The notes under the pieces are model-generated. The model did no database searches and was not told where the DNA came from. It saw only the letters and a list, made by a program, of their open reading frames with translations. This document shows positions 1 to 6,378 of a DNA stretch of 8,331 nt, piece after piece; position 1 is the first letter of the stretch; each line of letters opens with the position of its first letter. The position numbers and the translations under genes were made by a program. The DNA comes from an uncultured Lentisphaeria bacterium (GTDB lineage Bacteria > Verrucomicrobiota > Lentisphaeria > Victivallales > Victivallaceae): positions 1 to 8,331 of the forward strand of contig CAIJKT010000989.1 in the NCBI GenBank assembly GCA_903821255.1. Reading direction: 5' to 3'.

Positions 1-28
1 GATTTTCAAATATGAATTCTTTAATCAC
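1..28 (-). CDS. Start of an unidentified leftward gene (partial, runs off the left edge)
   Basis: On the minus strand a GTG at 28-26 opens a frame without stops to the window edge, giving only (M)IKEFIFEN. The call rests on its upstream signals: AAGGA at 42-38 sits 9 bases before the GTG, and a consensus-type promoter lies about 40 bases further upstream. Nine residues are too few to name a product. Neighbouring the divergent AraC gene, it could be that regulator's target, but this is inference. The alternative is that the frame closes soon after the edge and the promoter drives an RNA or a more distant start. Confidence 0.42.
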
Positions 29-74
29 TTTAATCCGTCCTTAATTTTTGATTTATGATATATTCCGTATTTAT

Positions 75-104
75 ATTATATCCGGTGTAACTCTTCTTTG
101 TCAA
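75..104 (-). promoter_or_regulatory. Consensus sigma70-type promoter pointing left
   Basis: Read on the minus strand, TTGACA (104-99) and TATAAT (80-75) are separated by 18 bases. Both boxes match the consensus fully and the spacing is one base over the optimum. Initiation would fall near position 68, giving a leader of about 40 bases that ends in AAGGA-N9-GTG. Promoter, ribosome site and start are in proper order and distance, which makes chance less likely even in this AT-rich stretch. Confidence 0.62.
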
Positions 105-120
105 TATTGAAATTGTTACA
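86..120. promoter_or_regulatory. Operator-like inverted repeats over the leftward promoter
   Basis: A perfect 10-base palindrome TCAATATTGA (101-110) overlaps the -35 box of the leftward promoter. It is nested inside a wider inverted pair, TGTAAC (86-91) and GTTACA (115-120), with 23 bases between the arms. Arms about 29 bases apart place them on roughly the same face of the helix. A regulator bound here would directly meet RNA polymerase. AT-rich DNA produces palindromes by chance, so this is only a candidate. AraC proteins more often use direct repeats, so the binder could be another family. Confidence 0.35.
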
Positions 121-201
121 TAAACTATTCATATGATACCTTATTAAAATAAATAAATAACGCTTTTATCGGTGAGTCTAGTATAAAAAACCTTTCAGCA
201 G

Positions 202-232
202 TTGAAAAGACTAAATTAAAACCTATTATAAT
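202..232 (+). promoter_or_regulatory. Probable promoter of the first AraC regulator
   Basis: TATAAT at 227-232 is a perfect -10 box. The best -35 partner is TTGAAA at 202-207, with a 19-base spacer that is longer than ideal. Initiation would be near 239, leaving a leader of about 30 bases before the ATG at 269. Weaker pairs exist further upstream in this AT-rich region, for example TTGTCA (98-103) with TAAACT (121-126), so the exact start is not settled. Confidence 0.4.
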
Positions 233-268
233 ATTAAAGAAATATATCGCCATACAGGCAAATAAATT

Positions 269-1162
269 ATGACTTCCAGCGGATTAAATGTAGAACATCT
301 GTCAAAGGACTCATTCATAAGTCTGATGCGGCATATTATTGACAGTATTGGCGTGTACAAGGTTTATATCTCCGAGAAAGAACCCGCAAAATCCGGAGCA
401 CTGTCCATGACCTGCGAGTCCCGCATAGACATTCCGCTCAGCGGTCGAAAACATATAGCTTATGCGTCCAAAGGCAGGATAACCGAAACTGTCATGGAGC
501 CTGGCGAATTACATTATTGCCCGCCTTTTCATTGGAAATGGCCGCTATGGGATTATGTGCATGAGATGTCTTCGATAATATATAACTCCGACTATATCAG
601 GGTTACGTACATTAATTTCAGCCGGCTTAATTCTTTTTATGAATCACGTGGCGCTGATATTTATTACCATACATCCAAACCGCTGAGCGAGGCGGGCAAT
701 GCGTTATTGAGGGCACTTAATCTTATATCTGAACATCCGAACGATGCCGGAGTAGTGGAACTGATTACCGGTCTATTGAAAATAACGCTGGAGGAAATCA
801 AAGCAGATACCCGGCAGCCGGCAGGCAAAGCGGATTTAACCAAACTCCGCGTAAAACAGTATATCCAGGAGAATTTCTACGCCCCGATCAACCGCGCTCA
901 TGTTGCTCAAATATTCGGCATTACTCCCAGTTACATCTCGCGTCTTTTTACGGAAAACGGCGAGGAGAATTTTAATCATATGCTCCGCCGTTTACGTTTT
1001 GAACATTCCACCTTATTGTTAAAAAACACTAATATGTCGCTCGACGAAATAACCGATGCCTGCGGTTATCTCAGCAGTACGTACTTCATTGCCGCATTTA
1101 AAAAACATTTTGGTCTATCCCCCGGTAAGTACCGCCGCATAAATTGTGCTATTCAGCATTGA
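269..1162 (+). CDS. AraC-family transcriptional regulator (ligand-binding domain plus AraC HTH)
   Basis: A 297-residue DNA-binding regulator. Residues about 50-118 form a cupin-like sensor segment (GRKHIAYASKGRI, then MEPGELHYCPPFHWKWPLWD), 140-180 are probably linker or dimer helices, and 190-290 are the AraC DNA-binding domain. Two helix-turn-helix units are visible: about 207-228 (AHVAQIFGITPSYISRLF) and 256-279, with the family signature CGYLSSTYFIAAFKKHFG followed by SPGKYR. Length and order are normal for AraC regulators, which usually sense a small ligand such as a sugar. The ATG at 269 has only a weak ribosome site (CAGG, about 10 bases upstream). It is transcribed away from the leftward gene and converges on the second AraC gene, 34 bases apart. 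Regulation of the leftward gene is plausible; the ligand is unknown. Confidence 0.9.
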   Translation: MTSSGLNVEHLSKDSFISLMRHIIDSIGVYKVYISEKEPAKSGALSMTCESRIDIPLSGRKHIAYASKGRITETVMEPGELHYCPPFHWKWPLWDYVHEMSSIIYNSDYIRVTYINFSRLNSFYESRGADIYYHTSKPLSEAGNALLRALNLISEHPNDAGVVELITGLLKITLEEIKADTRQPAGKADLTKLRVKQYIQENFYAPINRAHVAQIFGITPSYISRLFTENGEENFNHMLRRLRFEHSTLLLKNTNMSLDEITDACGYLSSTYFIAAFKKHFGLSPGKYRRINCAIQH

Positions 1163-1196
1163 ATCAATGTTGCGAAAAGCATGGCATATCCATTAT

Positions 1197-2108
1197 TCAT
1201 ACAGAACTTTCTTTCCTCGACGGGCTGAGACTTTTTCTGTATTCAGACGGCGTCTTGCATACCAGACGGTGAAATTGACGGGTGAAGTAATTGCTGTCAT
1301 TGAATCCGCATTGCTCTGCGATTTCATTTATACTCTGCCGGGTCGTCTTTAGCATTATTGTGGCCTGATAAATTCGCAAATGAAGTAAATAATTTACCGG
1401 CGTGGTGCCGGTGGCGGCATCAAACCGTCTCATCATATTCCGTTGCGACATTCCGCACTTGCCGGCGAGCAATTTCAGGCTGATCTTTTCAGCGTAATGC
1501 CGGTTTAGATATGCGATTACATTGCCGATAAGGTTTTTGGTTGATGCCGGTTTCCGGTTTTCACTCCGTTCATAACTTCTGGCGAACAATAGCATCAGTG
1601 CCATAAAGAGTGCCTGGCTGGCAAATTCATGTGCGTAAGCGCATTCCTCGTGCTCTTTCTCCAGTATCTGGCATAAGCGCCGCGTTTCGGCAAGTTCATC
1701 AGGAGACAGATGAATGACAGGTGCGGTAAAATCTTTATTTGCAGGAATTTTGTTATTGATGGTCATACCATAGAATTCAGAAGACGCAATATCCAGCCCG
1801 GAGATGCCCAGCCGTGCAGGCAGATATAGAATGTTGATCAGTTCCAGCTCTTCTGTTTTGTCATAGCCATGTGCAATTCCCTGCGGAATGAACAGTACGT
1901 CACCGGCAGTGATCAGAGAAGAACTGTTGTTGCAGTTATGCATTCCCCTGCCTTTGAAAATCACTGCGATTTCGCAAAACTCATGAGTATGAATACGTGT
2001 ATGAGATTGTTGACTTATGTGAAGGACTGTAAGCGGCAAATCAAAATACTGGAAAAAAAAATCCGCCGTTTTGTCAAAAGATTTTATTTTATTCGCCATT
2101 TTGTCCAT
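1197..2108 (-). CDS. AraC-family regulator with RhaR/RhaS-like cupin sensor
   Basis: A 303-residue regulator. The sensor cupin (about 28-100) carries HTHEFCEIAVIFKGRGMH at 40-57 and AGDVLFIPQGIAH at 68-80, then LELINILYLPARL. From memory of the family, this is the pattern of the E. coli rhamnose regulators RhaR and RhaS. The DNA-binding domain (about 190-292) has helix-turn-helix units near 208-229 and 257-280, the latter with CGFNDSNYFTRQF, also RhaR-like. Residues 292-303 are a basic tail. The gene is divergent from the GH106-like gene with 122 bases between, the usual layout for a local activator. No clear Shine-Dalgarno precedes ATG 2108, and an internal Met at residue 4 is an alternative start. 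The AraC family is certain, rhamnose as ligand is inference, and sensors of other sugars share the fold. Confidence 0.9.
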   Translation of the reverse strand: MDKMANKIKSFDKTADFFFQYFDLPLTVLHISQQSHTRIHTHEFCEIAVIFKGRGMHNCNNSSSLITAGDVLFIPQGIAHGYDKTEELELINILYLPARLGISGLDIASSEFYGMTINNKIPANKDFTAPVIHLSPDELAETRRLCQILEKEHEECAYAHEFASQALFMALMLLFARSYERSENRKPASTKNLIGNVIAYLNRHYAEKISLKLLAGKCGMSQRNMMRRFDAATGTTPVNYLLHLRIYQATIMLKTTRQSINEIAEQCGFNDSNYFTRQFHRLVCKTPSEYRKSLSPSRKESSV

Positions 2109-2132
2109 ATAATGCTATTCAATGTTGAAACA

Positions 2133-2169
2133 GTTAAGGTTAAAATGAGACTTAAGAGTTAAGTTAAAG
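2133..2169. promoter_or_regulatory. Operator-like repeats between the RhaR-like gene and the GH106-like gene
   Basis: Two related elements in direct orientation are visible, GTTAAGGTTAAA (2133-2144) and GTTAAGTTAAAG (2158-2169), starting 25 bases apart. Between and overlapping them is an inverted repeat ACTTAA-GAG-TTAAGT (2150-2164). AraC-family activators commonly bind two half-sites on one face of the DNA just upstream of the -35 box. These repeats end about 18 bases before the TTTACA box of the rightward promoter. The region is AT-rich, so chance similarity remains possible. Assigning it to the adjacent regulator is inference. Confidence 0.42.
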
Positions 2170-2194
2170 ATAACAGTAAATTAAATTTTTACAA
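2167..2194 (-). promoter_or_regulatory. Possible promoter of the RhaR-like regulator
   Basis: On the minus strand, TTGTAA (2194-2189) and TATCTT (2172-2167) are separated by 16 bases, each matching four of six consensus positions. It would give a leader of roughly 50 bases. It overlaps both the operator-like repeats and the rightward promoter, so autoregulation would be natural. The match is weak and other AT-rich pairs are conceivable. Confidence 0.22.
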
Positions 2195-2217
2195 TAAATT
2201 AAGATTTTTAATAAAAT
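2188..2217 (+). promoter_or_regulatory. Probable promoter of the GH106-like operon
   Basis: TTTACA (2188-2193) and TAAAAT (2212-2217) each match five of six consensus positions, with an 18-base spacer. Initiation would be expected about 2224, only about 7 bases before ATG 2231. The transcript would then be nearly leaderless, which agrees with the lack of a Shine-Dalgarno there. It lies immediately downstream of the operator-like repeats. Confidence 0.42.
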
Positions 2218-2230
2218 GCGCCTGATATAA

Positions 2231-5200
2231 ATGAAAAAACAATTGATCGAAGCAGTAAAAAATCCATCCGCTGAATATCGCGGTGCATTGTTCTGGGCGT
2301 TGAACGGCAGGCTGGAGCCGGAGGAAATGCGCCGCCAGATACGTTTGATGAAGCAGATGGGCATGGGCGGTTTTTTTCTGCATGCACGGGTCGGACTGAA
2401 TACTGAATACCTGGGCGATGAATGGTTTAAATGTGTTGACGCAGCGATTGACGAAGCCGCCGGACTGGGAATGAAAGTATGGCTGTACGACGAGGACCGC
2501 TGGCCGTCCGGCGCCGCAGGCGGACTGGTTACACGGCATCTGGAATACCGGATTCGCAAACTGTGTTTTACGGAAATAACCGATTTGCAGAAAACCCCGG
2601 TTCCGGATGATGCGCAATGGTTGTTTCTGATTAAAATGCGCGATGATGGAAAATATGTTTATGAAAAGCTCAGCAGCCGGAAGGTTCCGCGCAGCCTGAA
2701 ACCGCATGAAATGATTCTGGACTGCGCGGTCAAAATGGATGAACCGGATAGCTGGTTCAACGGCCAGACTTACCTTGACACCTTGAACCCGGATGCGGTC
2801 AAAAAATTCATTGACGTGACTCACGAAACTTATCTGAAGCGATGCGGCAAAGATTTCGGCGGGGTGATTCCCGGAATATTTGCCGATGAGCCGCGTTACA
2901 GCCCAATCTTTCCGACTGACGGCTTCACCTGCGCCTGGACCGGGAGGCTGCCGGAGGTATTCAATCAACGCTATGGCTATGAATTAACGGACCGGCTGCC
3001 GGAGTTGTGGCTGGGGCATCCGGACGGCAAATTGAACCGGGTTGCGTATCATTATTGCGACTGCATCACGGCGATGTTTGTTAAGGCTTTTTCCAGACAA
3101 ATCGGCGAATGGTGTGAAAAAAACAAGCTGCTTTTTACCTGTCACATGCTGGCGGAAGATACGCTTTCCGATCAGACTCGTTCCGTCGGCGCCTGTATGC
3201 CGCATTATGAATACATGCAGGCTCCAGGCATGGACGAACTGACTGAATACTGGCGTGTTTACGCCACCGCCAAACAACTTAGCTCCGCCGCCAGGCAGTT
3301 CGGGAAAAAATGGCGGCTGAGCGAAACCTACGGCTGTACCGGCTGGGATTTTCCGTTCAAAGGCTATAAGGCGCTTTCCGACTGGCAGGCAGCCCTTGGC
3401 GTCAATCTGCGTTGTATGCATTTGGGCTGGTATACTATGGAAGCTGAGGCCAAGCGCGACTATCCGGCCGGGATTTTCTATCAATCCCCCTGGTGGCAGG
3501 TCTATTCGAAAGTGGAAGACTATTTCGCCAGAATCAACCGGGTGATGATCAGCGGCAAGGAAGTCAGGGATATCCTGGTTATCCATCCGATCGAAAGCAA
3601 CTGGACGCTGATCCGCAAAAACTGGGCACAGGGAGAAAACAGGCAGCAGGATGCCATGTTTGTCAAGGTGCAGGATTCGCTGCTTGAAGCCGGACTGGAT
3701 TTTGATTACGGTGATGAAAGCATTATGGCGCGGCACGGCAGAGTGACCTCCGGAAAAAATCCGGTACTGGAAATAGGGCAGGCGCAATACAAAGCAGTTA
3801 TCGTTCCACCGCTGCTCACGCTCCGCCAGACTACGCTGGAACTGCTTAAAAAATTCAAAGCTGCAGGAGGAACTGTTATTTTTGCCGGCAAAGCGCCGGA
3901 GCATGTCGATGCGCTGGCATCAAATGAAGCTGTTGAATTCGCCTCCAGTTGTATTATGACAGCCGCGTCAGGCGCTAAACTTGCCGCGGCCGCGGAACCG
4001 GGCCGCAGAATTCTGTTTACAGAGCCTTCCGGCAGAAAAGCCGCTGAACTGCTCTATCTGCTGAAAGAGGACTCTGAAAATTTCAACTTGTTTGTCTGTA
4101 ATACCGGTTTGAGCGGCCAGCCGCCGAATACAGAGTCGCTGCCGGTCAGTAAACGCAGGAAAATACTGCCTGAAGTGTTAATCCGCGGCTTTGCCGGCTG
4201 CAAGGGCATTCCGCTGGAAATCGATCCGGACACCGGCAGCATCTATTCCGCCGAATATAAAAGCGAAGACGGGCAGATGGTAATATCCACCGGCTTCCCT
4301 GAACTAGGCTCAAGACTGTTTATCATTCCCAAGCGTAAAGCGGCGGCGTCATTTCCGCGACGTCCTGTATACTGTACTATACGAAAAGTATCCTTGAAAC
4401 GCAACCTGTATCCGGTCATGCTGTCTGAAGAGAACGTGCTGGTGCTGGATCGTCCTGCATATAAAATCAACGATGGTAATTGGCAGCAGCCGGAAGAAAT
4501 CCTGCGGATCGACCGCCAGACGCGTGAATCTCTGGGGGTAGCACCGCGCGGCGGGCGCATGGTTCAGCCGTGGCTCAGAAAGACAAATCCCGATGCCAGA
4601 AAAATCCGGGTACTCCTGAAGTACGACATCCAGGTGAAAACACTGCCTGGCGGTCCGCTTTCCCTGGGGCTGGAAAGACCGGAAACCTTTACAATCACCC
4701 TGAATGGATATCCGGTTTCAGCCGATATGCAATCCGGCTGGTGGACGGACCGCTCATTGAAAAAAATCCCGATCAATCCGGCAATCATAAAAACCGGCGG
4801 CAATGAACTGCTGCTGACCTGTGATTACAGTGAGAACCACCCCGGATTTGAAAGCGCTTTTCTGCTGGGTGGTTTCGGCGTGAAGCTGACTGCATTCGCC
4901 GGTCCGGTGATTATTGCGCCAGCGCAATCCCTCCGCTGCGGCGACTGGACCAGGCAGGGGCTGCCGTTCTATTCCGGTTCAGTCTCCTATCTGATGAAGT
5001 TCAAAAATACGGTAAAAAAAGGCGAAGTATGTTTTATTTCTCTGTCAGATTTTCAAGCCCCGGCCGCCAGAGTGTTTGTCAACGGCGCTGATGCCGGGGT
5101 GATTGCCTGGGAACCGGCGGAACTGGACATTACCCGGTTCCTGAAAAAAGACGCGAACGAAATTACGGTGGAGCTATTCGGACACCGGCGGAATTCGCAC

Positions 5201-5347
5201 GGACCGCTGCATCTGGCAGACCGTAATCCGGGCTGGACAGGCCCGGGAGAATTTGTTTCCAAAGGTGACTTGTGGCAGGATGCATACGTCATAAAACCAT
5301 GCGGCTTGAAAACAGCTCCGGTTATCATGATTAAAAAAATCTTGTAA
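2231..5347 (+). CDS. GH106-like (alpha-L-rhamnosidase type) multidomain glycosidase, cytoplasmic
   Basis: A 1038-residue protein. The first 430 or so residues look like the catalytic TIM barrel of GH106 and related glycosidases. It opens with FWALNG (21-26) and HARVGLNTEYLGDEW (51-65), then VWLYDEDRWPSG (83-94), FADEP (217-221), LSETYG (363-368) and the HLGWYTMEA...SPWW region (397-422). D219/E220 and E365 are the best candidate catalytic acids. Residues about 445-560 resemble the amidotransferase-like fold inserted in such enzymes (DILVIHPIES, then YKAVIVPPLLTLR). The last 250 residues carry jelly-roll sugar-binding sequence, including VFVNGADAGVIAWEP at 948-962. There is no signal peptide, so it should act inside the cell on imported oligosaccharides. 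The in-frame TAA directly before the ATG fixes the start; no Shine-Dalgarno is seen. Rhamnosidase activity is inferred from family resemblance and the RhaR-like neighbour. Another deoxyhexose or uronic sugar is possible. Confidence 0.82.
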   Translation: MKKQLIEAVKNPSAEYRGALFWALNGRLEPEEMRRQIRLMKQMGMGGFFLHARVGLNTEYLGDEWFKCVDAAIDEAAGLGMKVWLYDEDRWPSGAAGGLVTRHLEYRIRKLCFTEITDLQKTPVPDDAQWLFLIKMRDDGKYVYEKLSSRKVPRSLKPHEMILDCAVKMDEPDSWFNGQTYLDTLNPDAVKKFIDVTHETYLKRCGKDFGGVIPGIFADEPRYSPIFPTDGFTCAWTGRLPEVFNQRYGYELTDRLPELWLGHPDGKLNRVAYHYCDCITAMFVKAFSRQIGEWCEKNKLLFTCHMLAEDTLSDQTRSVGACMPHYEYMQAPGMDELTEYWRVYATAKQLSSAARQFGKKWRLSETYGCTGWDFPFKGYKALSDWQAALGVNLRCMHLGWYTMEAEAKRDYPAGIFYQSPWWQVYSKVEDYFARINRVMISGKEVRDILVIHPIESNWTLIRKNWAQGENRQQDAMFVKVQDSLLEAGLDFDYGDESIMARHGRVTSGKNPVLEIGQAQYKAVIVPPLLTLRQTTLELLKKFKAAGGTVIFAGKAPEHVDALASNEAVEFASSCIMTAASGAKLAAAAEPGRRILFTEPSGRKAAELLYLLKEDSENFNLFVCNTGLSGQPPNTESLPVSKRRKILPEVLIRGFAGCKGIPLEIDPDTGSIYSAEYKSEDGQMVISTGFPELGSRLFIIPKRKAAASFPRRPVYCTIRKVSLKRNLYPVMLSEENVLVLDRPAYKINDGNWQQPEEILRIDRQTRESLGVAPRGGRMVQPWLRKTNPDARKIRVLLKYDIQVKTLPGGPLSLGLERPETFTITLNGYPVSADMQSGWWTDRSLKKIPINPAIIKTGGNELLLTCDYSENHPGFESAFLLGGFGVKLTAFAGPVIIAPAQSLRCGDWTRQGLPFYSGSVSYLMKFKNTVKKGEVCFISLSDFQAPAARVFVNGADAGVIAWEPAELDITRFLKKDANEITVELFGHRRNSHGPLHLADRNPGWTGPGEFVSKGDLWQDAYVIKPCGLKTAPVIMIKKIL

Positions 5348-5422
5348 CCCGCATTAAATAACAGCGTCGCAAAATCAGGGACTGGATATAGCAAGGACTT
5401 GAAAAAATATTAAGCAACTAAA

Positions 5423-5428
5423 AAGGAG
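5423..5428 (+). promoter_or_regulatory. Strong ribosome binding site of the pseudopilin gene
   Basis: AAGGAG lies 8 bases before ATG 5437, near-ideal in sequence and distance, and it fixes that start. It contrasts with the GH106-like gene upstream, which has none, so the pseudopilin is probably translated far more strongly from a shared message. The 89-base gap 5348-5436 shows no clear terminator and no convincing promoter, which favours co-transcription. Confidence 0.75.
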
Positions 5429-5436
5429 AGTCAAAA

Positions 5437-6246
5437 ATGAGAGTTAATAAAAGTTGTAAATCGCTGGAGTTCACACTCATAGAACTCCTGATCGTGATTG
5501 CTATCATCGCAATTTTGGCCGCAATGCTGCTGCCGGCATTGAACAAATCCAGGGAAAAAGCGAGATTTATCACCTGTGTGAATAATCAAAAACAACTTGG
5601 CACAGGAATGACGATGTATGTCAATGATTATGGCTCATTTCCTATTCATATTCAACCAGCAGCCGGGGGCTCTAATATTTTCTGGTCAGGACAGCTTACA
5701 GTAAATAATTACACAACCCGCATGAATCTTGTTTGCAATAAACGCGCCTCGGCAGCCAACCCGGCATGGGCTGACGCTGCCGCGGGCTATAACAGGCTCC
5801 TTAATATAACATTGCCGATGCCGCTGCTTGCGAAAACCACCCCAACCCTGGGCTGGCAGTATGTTGATTATGGCTATAACTGGGCATATCTGGGGTTATT
5901 AAGGCGGTGGTCCGGCAGTGGTCCATCAGCCAAGCTGGAACAGATTAAATATCCGGCACGAATGGTAATGTTTGCGGAATCTGCATGGGATACACGCTAT
6001 AGAGATTGCGGATATTATGCCCTTACTCCATCGTATAGCGTTGTAAATGGCGACGGCGGCGTCTGGCCGAATCATGGCAATAAATTAGCCGTCGCCTGGG
6101 TGGATGGTCACGTCGATACTTCAGCAACGGCTATTGGCGGCGGGGAAGTGCTGTGCGCAAATTTATATTCAGCGTCAGGACCGCTGCTCAATGATTCACT
6201 GAATAATAATAAATGGACTCGCGACGGTAAACCAAGACCTAATTAA
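5437..6246 (+). CDS. Pseudopilin-like protein with prepilin N-terminus and H-X9-DG motif
   Basis: A 269-residue type IV pilin-like protein. A short leader (1-11) precedes [20 protein letters not shown] (12-31), the hydrophobic helix recognised by prepilin peptidase, with the conserved Glu5 of the mature protein at E16. The helix continues [11 protein letters not shown], and residues 60 on form a globular domain rich in Gly, Asn and aromatics. H213 followed nine residues later by D223-G224 gives the H-X9-DG motif known from PVC-group proteins. After processing it would sit in the inner membrane or in a pseudopilus, facing out. Residue -1 is Glu (E11), not the usual Gly, which may affect cleavage. 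It sits between two glycosidase-like genes, as such proteins often do in Lentisphaerota. Its role, possibly glycan binding or secretion of the neighbouring enzyme, is unknown. Confidence 0.9.
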   Translation: MRVNKSCKSLEFTLIELLIVIAIIAILAAMLLPALNKSREKARFITCVNNQKQLGTGMTMYVNDYGSFPIHIQPAAGGSNIFWSGQLTVNNYTTRMNLVCNKRASAANPAWADAAAGYNRLLNITLPMPLLAKTTPTLGWQYVDYGYNWAYLGLLRRWSGSGPSAKLEQIKYPARMVMFAESAWDTRYRDCGYYALTPSYSVVNGDGGVWPNHGNKLAVAWVDGHVDTSATAIGGGEVLCANLYSASGPLLNDSLNNNKWTRDGKPRPN

Positions 6247-6270
6247 TCTTATATGGAACAGCCAAGTTAC

Positions 6271-6279
6271 AGGAGGTGA
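6271..6279 (+). other. Orphan Shine-Dalgarno in the leader of the secreted glycosidase-like gene
   Basis: AGGAGGTGA is a near-perfect complement to the 16S rRNA tail, but no ATG follows at a usable distance. A GTG overlaps it (6276) and another lies 15 bases after it (6294). Both open the same short frame ending at TAA 6363-6365, which would encode 29 or 23 residues including CCSVCKYQKQK. The spacing fits neither start, so a real small gene is doubtful. The rest of 6247-6378 holds AACAGCC (6257-6263), able to pair with GGCTGTT (6315-6321), and a small GAACA/TGTTC hairpin (6307-6325). Neither has a T-run, so they are not terminators. Confidence 0.4.
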
Positions 6280-6378
6280 CTGGAAACAAAACGGTGAACC
6301 ATCGTCGAACATTCGGCTGTTGTTCAGTCTGCAAATATCAAAAACAGAAAATTGTTAGAAAATAAGGTTACATGATCA

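Noticed and set aside
129..136. TCATATGA palindrome
   Set aside because: Short and in very AT-rich DNA; not aligned with any promoter element strongly enough to call.
1163..1196. Bidirectional terminator between the converging regulators
   Set aside because: No GC-rich stem with flanking T or A runs could be found in this gap.
1146..1352. 68-residue open frame overlapping the end of the first AraC gene
   Set aside because: It overlaps the end of one regulator and is antisense to the conserved HTH of the other; the translation shows no family features.
1869..2162. 97-residue open frame on the plus strand
   Set aside because: It is antisense to the conserved cupin domain of the RhaR-like regulator and lacks a ribosome site.
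2189..2968. 259-residue open frame on the minus strand
   Set aside because: It lies opposite the amino-terminal catalytic part of the GH106-like gene, whose protein has clear family motifs; the antisense translation shows no recognisable domain.
2984..3904. 306-residue open frame on the minus strand
   Set aside because: A shadow of the GH106-like coding sequence; the product is rich in Phe, Arg and Pro with no coherent domain.
6307..6325. GAACA/TGTTC hairpin as a terminator after the pseudopilin gene
   Set aside because: The stem has only five pairs, the loop is nine bases and no T-run follows.
6276..6365. 29-codon GTG frame with CCSVCK
   Set aside because: Its GTG is inside the Shine-Dalgarno and the next GTG is 15 bases away, so neither has proper spacing; kept only as an orphan-site finding.
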